From assembly GCF_003202695.1 (NCBI RefSeq), contig NZ_QGLL01000008.1, forward strand, positions 248,001-312,000: DNA of 64,000 bases, read 5' to 3'. This DNA is from Bifidobacterium asteroides (GTDB lineage: Bacteria; Actinomycetota; Actinomycetes; Actinomycetales; Bifidobacteriaceae). Every line of letters begins with the position of its first letter. Position 1 is the first letter of the stretch. Below the pieces are notes generated by a model. It saw nothing but the letters and a program-made list of their open reading frames with translations, did no database searches and was not told the DNA's origin. Both the position numbers and the translations under genes were made by a program. Positions 1 to 8,856 of this stretch are shown one piece after another.

Positions 1-1008
1 CAGTGCCAGTACGGAGAGGAAGGCGATGGCCGGGTTGAGGTCCATGGTCCGTTGGGAGATCTTGGGAGCCAGAATCATGTTTTCGATCTGCTGGTAGATG
101 ATGATGTAGACCAGCACGATCACAGCCATCAGCAGTCCGCGGCTCCCCCAGGCCACCACTATGGGAACGGCCCCGCCTATGTAGGTGCCGATCGTAGGCA
201 CGAACTGGGATACCAGCCCGCAGAAGAGGGCCAGCGGCAGCCAGTAGGGCACCTTGAGGATGACCAGGAAGACCGACATGCAGGCTGCGGAAATGAGCGC
301 CAGAATGGTCCTGCTGAACAGGAAGCTGGAGATCTGGTCCTGGGCGATGGTCCAGACGAAGAGGAATCGGCGCTGGCTCCTGGGGGCCAGCCACTGGCAG
401 AGGCTGCGGCGCAGCTTGGGGCCTGCCGCGGAGATGTAGTAGATGACCAGCAGGACAGTCATGATATTGATGAAGGACCCTGCCAGCCCCACGGTGGTGG
501 TCAAGGCCTGCCCGGCGAAGTCCGTCACCCAGGAGGTCTGGATGTTCTTGACGATCTCCCCGCCCAGATCCTGCATGGCCGGCAGGTGCCAGGGGGTGCG
601 ACTGGCGATGAATTCGGCCAACTGCTCATAGAAGGCCGGCAACCCGTTGGCCATGCCGATGACCTGCTGGACCAGCAGATTGCCGAACAAGCCCATAAGG
701 ACGATCACAATGATGATCAGGCCTATCAGGGTGACCACCGATGCTGCGCCCCGCCGCCAACCATGCCTGACCAGCCTGAGCACCAGAGGCTCCATGGCCA
801 GGGAGACGAAGATGGCGATCACCACGTCCAGCACCAGGAATTCGATCTTCCACCAGGAGGAGTAGGCGAACCAAGCCAGAAAGACGGCTATCACCACATA
901 GAGAAGGGCGCGTCCGAACCACTCAGGAGGTCGGCGCGGATCCCCCTTGGGCGGGAAGACCGTCGCGAAATCGAAGCGCTGCTTTTGCTCGTTGGCCATA
1001 TGTTCCAT
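1..1008 (-). CDS. AI-2E family transporter (C-terminus beyond the window)
   Basis: The minus-strand frame stays open from an ATG at 1008 to the left edge, giving 336 codons of a protein that continues outside. The N-terminus is charged (MEHMANEQKQRF) and is followed by several hydrophobic membrane segments. Near the cut end comes a stretch reading FVPTIGTYIGG, then IENMILAPKI and MDLNPAIAF, which are hallmarks of the AI-2E/PerM family of membrane permeases. Members export or exchange small solutes; the actual substrate here cannot be told. A second ATG at 999 (MANEQK) is an equally plausible start. It is divergent from the glycosyltransferase gene, with about 80 bp between them. Confidence 0.85.
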   Translation of the reverse strand, partial: MEHMANEQKQRFDFATVFPPKGDPRRPPEWFGRALLYVVIAVFLAWFAYSSWWKIEFLVLDVVIAIFVSLAMEPLVLRLVRHGWRRGAASVVTLIGLIIIVIVLMGLFGNLLVQQVIGMANGLPAFYEQLAEFIASRTPWHLPAMQDLGGEIVKNIQTSWVTDFAGQALTTTVGLAGSFINIMTVLLVIYYISAAGPKLRRSLCQWLAPRSQRRFLFVWTIAQDQISSFLFSRTILALISAACMSVFLVILKVPYWLPLALFCGLVSQFVPTIGTYIGGAVPIVVAWGSRGLLMAVIVLVYIIIYQQIENMILAPKISQRTMDLNPAIAFLSVLAL

Positions 1009-1089
1009 TATCGCAGGATGGCTGACATGGCGGGCTATGGAGCGCAGGTTGAGCCGACGGTGTATCCGGGCACACGTATCCTGATGGGT

Positions 1090-1983
1090 ATGTTGACCGT
1101 TTCCATAGTCATACCCGCCTGGAATGAGGAAGAACGCATTGAGGACTGCCTCCTGAATGCCACTAGGCAGAGTCAGGCCCCCAAGGAGGTGCTGGTAGTC
1201 GACAACCACTCCACGGACGCGACGGCCTCCATCGTCCAGCACTTCATCGACGAGAATCCTGACCAGCATGTCAGACTCCTGCATCAGGACAGCGAACAGG
1301 GATTGATCCCCACCAGAAATTACGGACTTGACCGGGCAACTGGCGACGTGCTGGGCCGAATCGACGCCGACTGCATGCTCCGGCCCAACTGGGTCGAGGT
1401 GGTCTCCGGTATCTTCACCCGGGACCCGGAGGCCATGGGCGCCACTGGTCCCGTGGCATACTACGACATGCCGGGCAAGAGGATCGGACTCAAGGGGGAC
1501 AACACCATCCGCCGGGCCATCTATCGGGCCGACGATGGGCAATACCTGCTCTATGGCTCGAACATGGCCCTGCGCGCCACAGCCTGGCAGGCCATACGCA
1601 ACCAGGTCTGCAGGGATAAGGAAGACATCATGCACGAGGATGTCGATATCTCTCTGCATCTGATTGATCAAGGGTTCAAGACGGTCTACTGCAAGGACAT
1701 GAACGCGGGCATCAGCGCCCGCCGGATGGACACCTCCTTCACATCCTTCCGCCATTACATGCAGCGCTTCAAGAACACCTTCGACGCTCACCCGCAGCAC
1801 ACCAGGGAGCAGAAGCCCGAGCACACCCTATACGCCATCTACCCCATACTCAGAGCCTTCTATCCTGTCTATCAGAAATACCTGGAATCCGCCGACATCA
1901 ACCCCGCGGAACGCGTCTGGATCCAGGAGCAGATGGAGCTCTTCCACCGACGCGACCAGGAGCTGGACCAGGAGGTTCACTGA
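1090..1983 (+). CDS. Family 2 glycosyltransferase
   Basis: The 297-residue protein begins MLTVSIVIPAWNEEERI, the classic GT2 nucleotide-binding start, followed by VLVVDNHSTD. The metal/nucleotide-binding motif DAD lies at residues 92-94 and a catalytic-region ED pair at 183-184. No membrane segment is evident. It probably transfers a sugar from a nucleotide sugar to a cell-surface polysaccharide or lipid acceptor, but donor and acceptor are unknown. The reading frame is open far upstream only because it is antisense to the AI-2E transporter gene. I place the start at 1090; an ATG two codons earlier (1084) is possible, and neither has a clear ribosome binding site. Confidence 0.85.
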   Translation: MLTVSIVIPAWNEEERIEDCLLNATRQSQAPKEVLVVDNHSTDATASIVQHFIDENPDQHVRLLHQDSEQGLIPTRNYGLDRATGDVLGRIDADCMLRPNWVEVVSGIFTRDPEAMGATGPVAYYDMPGKRIGLKGDNTIRRAIYRADDGQYLLYGSNMALRATAWQAIRNQVCRDKEDIMHEDVDISLHLIDQGFKTVYCKDMNAGISARRMDTSFTSFRHYMQRFKNTFDAHPQHTREQKPEHTLYAIYPILRAFYPVYQKYLESADINPAERVWIQEQMELFHRRDQELDQEVH

Positions 1984-2043
1984 GGAGCAGACGGCACACC
2001 AGGCTTGCCTGGTCCATAGGGGGCGGGTATCATGGGCACGTTC

Positions 2044-2115
2044 GCCCCCGTCGTCTAACGGTTAGGACACCAGACTTTCAATCTGACAGCGAGAGTTCGA
2101 CTCTCTCCGGGGGTA
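2044..2115 (+). tRNA. tRNA-Glu (anticodon TTC)
   Basis: A 72-nt cloverleaf with acceptor stem GCCCCCG (2044-2050) pairing with CGGGGGT (2108-2114), a D-arm, anticodon loop CTTTCAA with anticodon TTC, and a T-arm with GAGAG/CTCTC around TTCGACT. CCA is not encoded. Confidence 0.95.
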
Positions 2116-2406
2116 CAAGACGCAAGGTGCAGGACGGATGCCAGACAGGGATATGCGGTAATTTCATATTTCTCGGCAAATCCTGAATACAGTTGCTTCA
2201 ATCAGTGCAGGGTCCATGCCAGCACACGCCTGCAGATCATCAACAAGGAAAATCACTAGCATGGTAAAGACTCAGTCCTTCGAATTTCTGCAGCTTTGCA
2301 TAGCACAGTCTGCGAGCGTGCGAAAGCAATCAAAACCTGTTGCCATTATTACGCCAGTCTGAATCGTCCTCATCAGCCATGAGGAACAACTGCATCCGAA
2401 GGACGC
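2116..2406. other. Gene-free region after tRNA-Glu
   Basis: About 290 bp that is richer in A+T than the flanking genes. I find no convincing coding frame, no clear intrinsic terminator and no copy of the tRNA 3' end that would mark an integration site. Confidence 0.5.
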
Positions 2407-3936
2407 TTACCGGAGGGGGTCCAAAGCTGGATATAGCAGCCTGAACCGACTGTAACCGGCATCGTACACATGACGATTTGCGTCATCGGGAGAATAGACG
2501 CCTCCAGCGAGGTTCGCCTCCACCAGCTTCTCCAAGGCCTGCAGATCGGGTTGTGAAGAAGAGCTGGTCACCTTGCCGACAGAGACCAGTTCAGCCAGGG
2601 CCACCGCAGGCATGACATGGGCATCATCAAGCGCCTGAACGGGCGCGTCAAGTATATCTGCCAGCATTTGGCACCATTGAGGTTCGCGAGCGCCGCCACC
2701 AATCAGGGTGACCCGCTCGATAGGGGTACCCAGCAGGTCGAGCCCCTGGCGAATCGAATAGGACACGCCTTCCAGCGCGGCTCGGGCAAGGTCGCATGCC
2801 TCGGTCTCGGAAGAAATGCCGACATAGGCTCCACGAATTGAAGGGTTCATCATCGGGAAGCGCTCCCCCACCAGATAGGGCAGGCAAATTACGCCGCGTG
2901 CTCCTGCTGGACTGGATTCCACCAAGTGCCCCATGCGTTGATAAGGGTCGTCGTTCTCGGCCGGACTGCTCCCTGCAAAGACTCCGGTGGCCCAAGCATG
3001 CACATTGCCGGCATTGAGGAAGGGCACTGTATTGATGATGCTGCCGGCGCCCAGATAGGCCAGATTGATCATTCCAGGGCGGTCAGTTACAGCTCGATCT
3101 GTCACGGTGGCGATCCACCCGGATGTGCCCAAGTTGATATTGAACTGACCAGGGTGGAACACCCCGCCAGCCAGGGTAGATGCCCCGGCATCCCCCATTC
3201 CCGCATAGACTATGGTTCCCGGAGCAAACCCCGTGGCAGCGGATGCACCCGGCGTGCTGGTGCCGACGATATCCCATGGAAAATAGAGTTCCGGGAAGAT
3301 CGCGGCATCCACGCCTGCAGCCTCCAGAATGTTTCTTCTCCACTTTCGCGAACGCAGATCCATGGCGCCTGCTGTGGAGCAGGCTGTCATATCGCCGCAG
3401 TAGGCACCAGTCAGCCACCAAATCAGATAATCCTTGGCATCGATGAGCACATGGCGGACCTGCGCATAACGGTCGGGCTGATGCCTGGACATCCACATCA
3501 GTTTGACCAGCGGCAGGGACCCATCGCACGGATTCCCCACTACGGTGCGGAAGGACTCATCCCCATAGGTTCCAGTCAGCTCAGCAGACTCGTCTTCGGC
3601 CCTGCCGTCCGCGTACAGGATCGCCGGTCCGACTGGCTGCCCCTGCGCATCCAAAGCAATCAGATCCTGCATCTGCCCGCTCATGATGATGCCTGTGATC
3701 TGGTCGCTCTTGAAGTGCTCAATGTCCCGCCCGGCCCTGGCCAAAAGGTCACGGGACACCTCGATGAAGGCCTGCAGCCAATCCTCGGGATTCTGCTCAA
3801 TACGCCCGTCACCGGTGTCAATGGGCAGAAGACCACTGGATGCGCACACCCTGGCAGATCCCCCATCACCCACAAGAACGGCCTTGACCTGCGTGGTGCC
3901 CACGTCGAATGCGGCTGTATAGGTCATAGCGGTCAT
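2407..3936 (-). CDS. FGGY-family carbohydrate kinase (xylulokinase-like)
   Basis: The 509-residue protein has the FGGY fold signatures: the N-terminal phosphate-binding DVGTT at residues 11-15, SGQMQDL, YADGRAED around the sugar site, LGTSGW in the second ATPase lobe, and GGGAREP near the C-terminus. The family phosphorylates xylulose, gluconate, glycerol or related polyols using ATP. The SGQM motif is closest to xylulokinases, but the substrate cannot be assigned safely. The start at 3936 is supported by a GGAAGG ribosome binding site; an ATG at 3927 is also possible. The gene stands alone, with no sugar transporter or isomerase beside it. Confidence 0.88.
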   Translation of the reverse strand: MTAMTYTAAFDVGTTQVKAVLVGDGGSARVCASSGLLPIDTGDGRIEQNPEDWLQAFIEVSRDLLARAGRDIEHFKSDQITGIIMSGQMQDLIALDAQGQPVGPAILYADGRAEDESAELTGTYGDESFRTVVGNPCDGSLPLVKLMWMSRHQPDRYAQVRHVLIDAKDYLIWWLTGAYCGDMTACSTAGAMDLRSRKWRRNILEAAGVDAAIFPELYFPWDIVGTSTPGASAATGFAPGTIVYAGMGDAGASTLAGGVFHPGQFNINLGTSGWIATVTDRAVTDRPGMINLAYLGAGSIINTVPFLNAGNVHAWATGVFAGSSPAENDDPYQRMGHLVESSPAGARGVICLPYLVGERFPMMNPSIRGAYVGISSETEACDLARAALEGVSYSIRQGLDLLGTPIERVTLIGGGAREPQWCQMLADILDAPVQALDDAHVMPAVALAELVSVGKVTSSSSQPDLQALEKLVEANLAGGVYSPDDANRHVYDAGYSRFRLLYPALDPLR

Positions 3937-3993
3937 CCTAGGCCTTCCCAACTGCCCGGATGCCGACATAATCCCCTATGTGGACTGCCGCAG

Positions 3994-4380
3994 TCATCTC
4001 TGAGGTCCTGACCAGTCCACCACTGCTTCGACATTGTTCCCGTCCGGATCCAAGACGAAAGCCGAGTAGTACTTGGGATGGTAGTCACGCAGCCCCGGAG
4101 CACCATTGTCACGGCCACCGGCAGCGAGCGCTTCCCTGTAGAAGGCATCCACCGTTGCTGCATCGGCGGCCCTGAAGGCTAGGTGCGTCACCGGTGAACC
4201 GGTCCCGTCCTCGCTCGGCGTCAGGTAGAAGTCCGAGTGGGCCCCATCGTTCTCTGCACCGAACCCAATGGTGGGCTCATGGCGGACCTTGGCCACGTAT
4301 CCCAACGGCGCCAAGGCCTTGCTATAGAAATCGACGGAAGCGTGGATGTCCCTAACCTTCAGCGTCAGATGATCAATCAT
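3994..4380 (-). CDS. VOC-family (glyoxalase/bleomycin-resistance-like) protein
   Basis: A 128-residue protein starting MIDHLTLKVRD, with the paired beta-alpha-beta units typical of the vicinal oxygen chelate fold. Likely metal-ligand positions are His3 in DHLTL, His in VTHLAF, and Glu in the closing GNNVEAV. Family members include glyoxalase I, dioxygenases and antibiotic-binding proteins, so the reaction is not predictable. The frame stays open 10 codons upstream, but MIDHLTL matches the usual family start. It lies just upstream (minus-strand sense) of the FGGY kinase and may be read with it. Confidence 0.8.
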   Translation of the reverse strand: MIDHLTLKVRDIHASVDFYSKALAPLGYVAKVRHEPTIGFGAENDGAHSDFYLTPSEDGTGSPVTHLAFRAADAATVDAFYREALAAGGRDNGAPGLRDYHPKYYSAFVLDPDGNNVEAVVDWSGPQR

Positions 4381-4493
4381 GTCCGTAATTCTAAGTGAAC
4401 CATCAACCAACAGTGGCCGACAGCACAGGATGATCTTTTCCGCATGCCACTCGATGCCAGCGACGAATCACACCCAATCCTCAGGACTGTGTC

Positions 4494-6476
4494 TCAGATG
4501 TACCGGCCGCCGGGCAGGTGCATGAAGTCCTCCACCTTATTCCATTTGACCGGATATCCAGCCCCATGGGCGCAAAAGACCGAGTCAGGGGTGTTCTCCG
4601 GATCGGACTGCGGATCGTATCCGATGGAATCCACAAGAGCATCCTGGTCCTGGCAGGGACGATATCCGCTGAAGAAGCATGTCAGATGTCCGCGGCCATG
4701 ACTGTAGGCGCTGATCTCCATGGCGTAATCGCGCATCTGTGATACCGGAGCATCTCCCTCCAGCTCAACCGTGTCCCCGTCTGCTTGCGGTTCTGAGAAA
4801 CGGCCCTTCATTCTGTAAATGTCAGACATGGCTCTGCCCAGATTCTCCTGTGGAAGTGCGAGCCTGAAGTGGTACCAGGGCTCCAGCAGGATATTGCTTG
4901 CCTTCATCAGCCCCTGCCGGACAGCCCGGTAGGTGGCCTGGCGGAAGTCTCCGCCTTCGGTGTGCTTGATATGACCGCGGCCGTCCAGCAGAGTGATGCG
5001 CATGTCAGTGATGGGCGAACCTGTCAGAACGCCCAGATGCTCCTTCTCCGCCAGATGGGTCATGATGAGCCGCTGCCAGTTGCCGTCCAAGCGGTCCAGG
5101 CTGCATGTCGACGCAAAACTGAGACCGCTGCCCGGCTCCGCAGGTTCCAGGAGCAGATGGACTTCGGCATAATGCCTGAGGGGCTCGAAATGTCCAACGC
5201 CTTCGACGGGGGCCGCGATGGTCTCCCTATACAGAATTCCGCCCTGACTGAAAGAGACCCGCATACCGAACCGCCGCTCCAGCTCCTCCTGAATTACCTC
5301 CAACTGAACCTGTCCCATCAGACGCAAGCGAATCTCCTGGAGCGGCTCCTGCCAGACCACATGCAACAGAGGATCCTCGTCCTCCATGATGCGTAAGGCC
5401 TTCAATATCTGGTGCGAATCCAGCCCCTCAGCAGTTACTGCGTAGGTCAACACCGGCTCCAGCACAGGCTCCAAGTCCTTCCGCTCGCAGCCAAGCCCCT
5501 GTCCTGGATGTGTCAGCTCCAGCCCGGTCGCAGCCACGACGATCCCGGCCTGGGCGCAGTCCGTCAGCCTATAAGCAGCTCCTGAATAGAGTCGAAGCTG
5601 GTCAATCGTCTCGCTGGTCTCCTTATATCCGGTCTTCCTGGAATCCGCTTGGCCTTCGGATCCATTCCGGGAATCGGTAACCACAGACGATTTGACCGGC
5701 AGTTCGCCGCCGGTCACCTTGAGCCAGGTCAACCTGACACCCTTGTCATCATGTGAGATCTTAAACACCCTTGCGCTGAACTGTTTGCCGTACGCAGGCG
5801 AAAGGGTGTATCGATCCAGCCCCTCCAGGAGGGCATCAACCCCATCCAAGCGCAGGGCAGACCCGAGGAAACAAGGGAAGAGACGACGATCAGCCACCAG
5901 CTTTGCCAGACTCTCATCCGATATCCCATCGGTCTTGAAATACTCATCCATGACGTTGTTGCCGAGCAGGGCCACATCCTCCATATCGCCATGCTCAAGT
6001 CCACGGCTCAGATTGAAGCAGCCCGAAGACCAGCGCTGCTTGCAGCTTTCAAAAAGGCGGGCGGCATCAGCTCCAGGGGAATCCGACTTGTTGATGAAAA
6101 TGAAGGTGGGCACTCTGTAGCGTGCCAGAAGCCGCCAGAGCGTATCAGCATACCCTTCCAATCCAGCGGTTGCATCGACGACCAGAAGCGCATAATCCAA
6201 GACTGACAGGGCCCGCTCCATCTCGGCTGAGAAATCCACGTGGCCGGGTGTGTCGATGAGGGTCAGATCCACATCCCGATAAGTCAGCCGAGCTGGCTTG
6301 GAGAAGATGGTGATGCCACGCTGTCGCTCCAGTTCGTTGGTATCCAGATAGGCATCGCCATGATCCACCCTGCCCAGACGGCGAATTCCCCCGCCCCGGT
6401 AGAGCATGGCTTCCGAGAGCGTGGTCTTGCCGGCGTCCACATGGGCCAGCATCCCCACCACTATCCTCTTGACCAT
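4494..6476 (-). CDS. EF-G/TetM-like translation GTPase
   Basis: The 660-residue protein begins MVKRIVVGMLAHVDAGKTT and carries G1 AHVDAGKT, G3 DTPGHVDF and G4 NKSD, followed by EF-G-like domains II-V. The overall plan matches ribosomal protection proteins such as TetM (about 640 residues), which displace tetracycline from the ribosome. However, the C-terminus reads TPDSVFCAHGAGYPV, unlike what I recall of TetM/TetW and more like the broad set of translation factor GTPases seen in Bacillota. No transposase or resistance gene is nearby and the composition resembles the neighbours, so it looks like a resident chromosomal gene. Whether it confers tetracycline resistance is unknown. The frame extends seven codons upstream, but MVKRIVV is the family-type start. 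Confidence 0.85.
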   Translation of the reverse strand: MVKRIVVGMLAHVDAGKTTLSEAMLYRGGGIRRLGRVDHGDAYLDTNELERQRGITIFSKPARLTYRDVDLTLIDTPGHVDFSAEMERALSVLDYALLVVDATAGLEGYADTLWRLLARYRVPTFIFINKSDSPGADAARLFESCKQRWSSGCFNLSRGLEHGDMEDVALLGNNVMDEYFKTDGISDESLAKLVADRRLFPCFLGSALRLDGVDALLEGLDRYTLSPAYGKQFSARVFKISHDDKGVRLTWLKVTGGELPVKSSVVTDSRNGSEGQADSRKTGYKETSETIDQLRLYSGAAYRLTDCAQAGIVVAATGLELTHPGQGLGCERKDLEPVLEPVLTYAVTAEGLDSHQILKALRIMEDEDPLLHVVWQEPLQEIRLRLMGQVQLEVIQEELERRFGMRVSFSQGGILYRETIAAPVEGVGHFEPLRHYAEVHLLLEPAEPGSGLSFASTCSLDRLDGNWQRLIMTHLAEKEHLGVLTGSPITDMRITLLDGRGHIKHTEGGDFRQATYRAVRQGLMKASNILLEPWYHFRLALPQENLGRAMSDIYRMKGRFSEPQADGDTVELEGDAPVSQMRDYAMEISAYSHGRGHLTCFFSGYRPCQDQDALVDSIGYDPQSDPENTPDSVFCAHGAGYPVKWNKVEDFMHLPGGRYI

Positions 6477-6542
6477 CACGGCCCCCTTGCTCTTCATGCC
6501 TACAGGGATCAGACGAATACCCTATCCATGCACACACTATGG

Positions 6543-7355
6543 TCAGTCTGCTGAAGCCTGATAAGTCAGATCGTGGATGACCCGGCCGGCCTGGATCCCC
6601 TTGCGCTCGAAGTTCGTTACAATTCTGCCGCCAAACCGCTCAGACTCCATGAAAATGGCATGGGGCAGGGATTTGGCTTGATCAGCCGTTCCCTTGCCGA
6701 CATGCTGAGTGGCCAGACTGACTCGCAGGTTGCCCAGATTTTTGAATCTCGGATTCCCGTCCATCACCTCATGCACATGCAGAGCGTAATCCTCAATGTC
6801 GGTTGCAATTCGCCAGACACCGCCTGGCACCAGGCACCTCGCCAGATCTTCAGCCAGAGCCGGCTGGACCAGACGACGCTTGTGGTGCTTCATCTTAGGC
6901 CAGGGGTCGGGAAAGAAAGTCCAGACTTCCCTGATCAGTCCAGGATCCATACGTGCCAGGAGGTCCGGGGCGTTGACCTGGGCCAGACGCAGATTATTCA
7001 GGCCGGATTTACCGGCCATCAGCATGGTATGGGCCAACCCCGGCTGATAGACATCCACGGCCAGGTAGTTCCAATCAGGATGCTCCCGGGCCGAGGCCAC
7101 GACATTCTCTCCCTGTCCGGATCCGATCTCGACAATCAGCGGGGCATCCCGCCCCCAGGCCGACCTGATCATTGCTGCATCGCAACGCAGATCCTCGGCA
7201 ACAGTCAACGAACCCTCAACCTGACCTGCATTGAGCAGGTATCTGGAGGAATACTGAGCCCATGCCCTCGCCAGCCGGTCACTGAGCTTCTCGGATCGCC
7301 TCACATAGGAGACGATGGACCGCATAGGGGCCTTGCTCTGTCTTTTTTCACTCAT
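6543..7355 (-). CDS. trmB: tRNA (guanine-N7)-methyltransferase
   Basis: A 270-residue class I SAM-dependent methyltransferase with the TrmB signatures EIGSGQGEN (SAM binding), [15 protein letters not shown] (tRNA/catalytic loop) and an N-terminal basic extension. It forms m7G46 in the variable loop of tRNAs in the cytoplasm. The ATG at 7355 is preceded by an in-frame GTG. The gene diverges from galE, with about 150 bp between the two starts. Confidence 0.95.
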   Translation of the reverse strand: MSEKRQSKAPMRSIVSYVRRSEKLSDRLARAWAQYSSRYLLNAGQVEGSLTVAEDLRCDAAMIRSAWGRDAPLIVEIGSGQGENVVASAREHPDWNYLAVDVYQPGLAHTMLMAGKSGLNNLRLAQVNAPDLLARMDPGLIREVWTFFPDPWPKMKHHKRRLVQPALAEDLARCLVPGGVWRIATDIEDYALHVHEVMDGNPRFKNLGNLRVSLATQHVGKGTADQAKSLPHAIFMESERFGGRIVTNFERKGIQAGRVIHDLTYQASAD

Positions 7356-7400
7356 CACAGCTCATATATATCCTAGAAAGTAGATACAAGCGGGCATAGT

Positions 7401-7424
7401 GGGCACATGTGCCCGTGATATACT
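7401..7424 (+). promoter_or_regulatory. galE promoter with palindromic operator in place of the -35 box
   Basis: A perfect 14-bp palindrome GGGCACATGTGCCC (7401-7414) sits just before TGATATACT, an extended -10 element (TATACT at 7419-7424). No -35 hexamer is recognisable at the right spacing. The placement suggests binding of a regulator to the palindrome. The roughly 75-nt leader contains an AAAACCG/CGGTTTT inverted repeat (7456-7462 and 7479-7485). Confidence 0.5.
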
Positions 7425-7504
7425 CAATCTAGAACAAAATACAACATATTATTGCAAAACCGAACAAGCTCCTACGTCCGGTTTTCGACAGGAAAGGCAT
7501 GCAG

Positions 7505-8515
7505 ATGTCAGTTTTGGTTACAGGCGGCTGCGGGTACATCGGTGCCCATGTGGTCCACGCTCTGCAGGAGGCCGGCAAGGAAGTCGTTGTAGTTGATGAT
7601 CTCAGCTATGGCAAGCCCAGTCGAATCGGCAATGCTCGTCTTTACGGCGCTGACGTGGCCGCGCCAGGCGCTGATCAGCGCCTGGCTGAGATCATCAAGG
7701 AGAACAAGGTCGACTCGGTCATTCACTTCGCTGCCCGCAAGCAGGTGGGCGAGTCAGTGGAGAAGCCCATCTGGTACTACCAGCAGAATCTGAACGGCAT
7801 GCTCAACGTCCTGTCTGCCATGGCAAGGACCGATGCCAAGAAGCTGGTCTTCTCCAGCTCGGCTGCAACATACGGCGAACCTCCAGTCGACGTGGTCCCC
7901 GAGGACGTGCAGCCCATGGTCCCCATCAACCCCTACGGCCAGACCAAGCTGATCGGCGAGTGGATGGCCCGTGCTTGCGAGCAGCCCTACGACATCCGCT
8001 TCTGCGCCCTGCGCTACTTCAACGTGGCTGGCTGCGGACCAGTCAGCCTGGAGGACCCTGCGGTCCTTAATCTCATCCCTATGCTCTTTGACAGGCTGAG
8101 ACAGGGCAAGGCACCCGCAATCTTCGGGGACGACTATCCCACCCCCGACGGCACCTGCGTGCGTGACTACATCCACGTCTCCGACCTGGCTGACGCCCAC
8201 ATCGCTGCCCTGGACTATCTGGATCGCGACCAGCGTCGCTATGATGCCTTCAATGTAGGCACCGGCCAGGGCACATCCGTTCGACAGATCGTGGACGAAG
8301 TCAAGAAGGTGACGGGCCTGCCCTTCACCGCAACCATCAAGCCCCGCCGCGCTGGAGACCCGCCGCACCTGATCGGCGACCCCACCCGGATCAACACTGA
8401 GATGGGCTGGCATGCCAAGTATGGCGTCGAGGAGATAGTCGAATCAGCCTGGAAGGCCTGGCAGGCCAACCCGACCCACCACATCGACACCGATGGCTGG
8501 CAACAGCAGGACTAA
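7505..8515 (+). CDS. galE: UDP-glucose 4-epimerase
   Basis: A 336-residue short-chain dehydrogenase/epimerase. NAD-binding TGGCGYIGAH is at residues 5-14, the catalytic serine region reads FSSSAATYGEP, and YGQTK is the Tyr-x3-Lys pair. It interconverts UDP-glucose and UDP-galactose, serving the Leloir pathway and supply of galactose for surface polysaccharide. The ATG at 7505 lies a good distance from AGGAAAGG; an in-frame ATG two codons upstream is too close to it. The gene appears to be alone in its transcription unit. Confidence 0.95.
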   Translation: MSVLVTGGCGYIGAHVVHALQEAGKEVVVVDDLSYGKPSRIGNARLYGADVAAPGADQRLAEIIKENKVDSVIHFAARKQVGESVEKPIWYYQQNLNGMLNVLSAMARTDAKKLVFSSSAATYGEPPVDVVPEDVQPMVPINPYGQTKLIGEWMARACEQPYDIRFCALRYFNVAGCGPVSLEDPAVLNLIPMLFDRLRQGKAPAIFGDDYPTPDGTCVRDYIHVSDLADAHIAALDYLDRDQRRYDAFNVGTGQGTSVRQIVDEVKKVTGLPFTATIKPRRAGDPPHLIGDPTRINTEMGWHAKYGVEEIVESAWKAWQANPTHHIDTDGWQQQD

Positions 8516-8587
8516 GCAACGACGCGCCGGAGCTTGCATTCCTCAGGCGCTCATGTAAACTTTCCTCTTGGCTGTTCGAGCAGCCTC

Positions 8588-8661
8588 GGCTCCGTAGCTC
8601 AGTTGGTTAGAGCGCCGCCCTGTCACGGCGGAGGTCACCGGTTCAAGTCCGGCCGGAGTCG
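8588..8661 (+). tRNA. tRNA-Asp (anticodon GTC)
   Basis: A 74-nt cloverleaf. Acceptor GGCTCCG (8588-8594) pairs with CGGAGTC (8654-8660) with one G-T pair; the anticodon loop is CTGTCAC on a GCCGC/GCGGC stem. CCA is not encoded. Confidence 0.96.
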
Positions 8662-8707
8662 CTGGGAATGGTCTGGCCCGGTTTTCCGGGTCTTTTTGAC
8701 TGTTCAT

Positions 8708-8783
8708 GGCTCTGTAGCTCAGTTGGTAGAGCGAGCGACTGAAAATCGCTAGGTCAACGGTTCGATCCCGCTCGGAGCCACCA
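8708..8783 (+). tRNA. tRNA-Phe (anticodon GAA)
   Basis: A 76-nt cloverleaf. Acceptor GGCTCTG (8708-8714) pairs with CGGAGCC (8773-8779) and the anticodon loop is CTGAAAA. Unlike the neighbouring tRNA-Asp it carries an encoded CCA (8781-8783). Confidence 0.96.
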
Positions 8784-8787
8784 GCCA

Positions 8788-8825
8788 TTAAGCCCCTAAG
8801 ATTCATGAGGAATCCAGGGGCTTAA
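8788..8825. terminator. Hairpin between tRNA-Phe and the phosphatase gene
   Basis: TTAAGCCCCT (8788-8797) pairs with AGGGGCTTAA (8816-8825), and the loop contains an inner GATTC/GAATC pair. It lies between converging units and may stop both the tRNA transcript and the thyA-folA-phosphatase transcript. Confidence 0.7.
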
Positions 8826-8856
8826 TTGATATTTAATATTTACATGCTTCTATCGT

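Noticed and set aside
52-1083. Long plus-strand frame in front of the glycosyltransferase
   Set aside because: It is antisense to the AI-2E transporter gene, is rich in His, Gln and Asp as expected of a shadow frame, and the glycosyltransferase fold starts cleanly at MLTVSIVIPAWN.
2926-4011. 361-codon plus-strand frame over the sugar kinase
   Set aside because: It is antisense to the FGGY kinase, whose motifs are unmistakable on the minus strand.
4494-6476. Acquired tet(W)-type resistance gene
   Set aside because: There are no flanking transposases, the composition is like the neighbours, and the C-terminus does not fit; kept as a TetM-like GTPase only.
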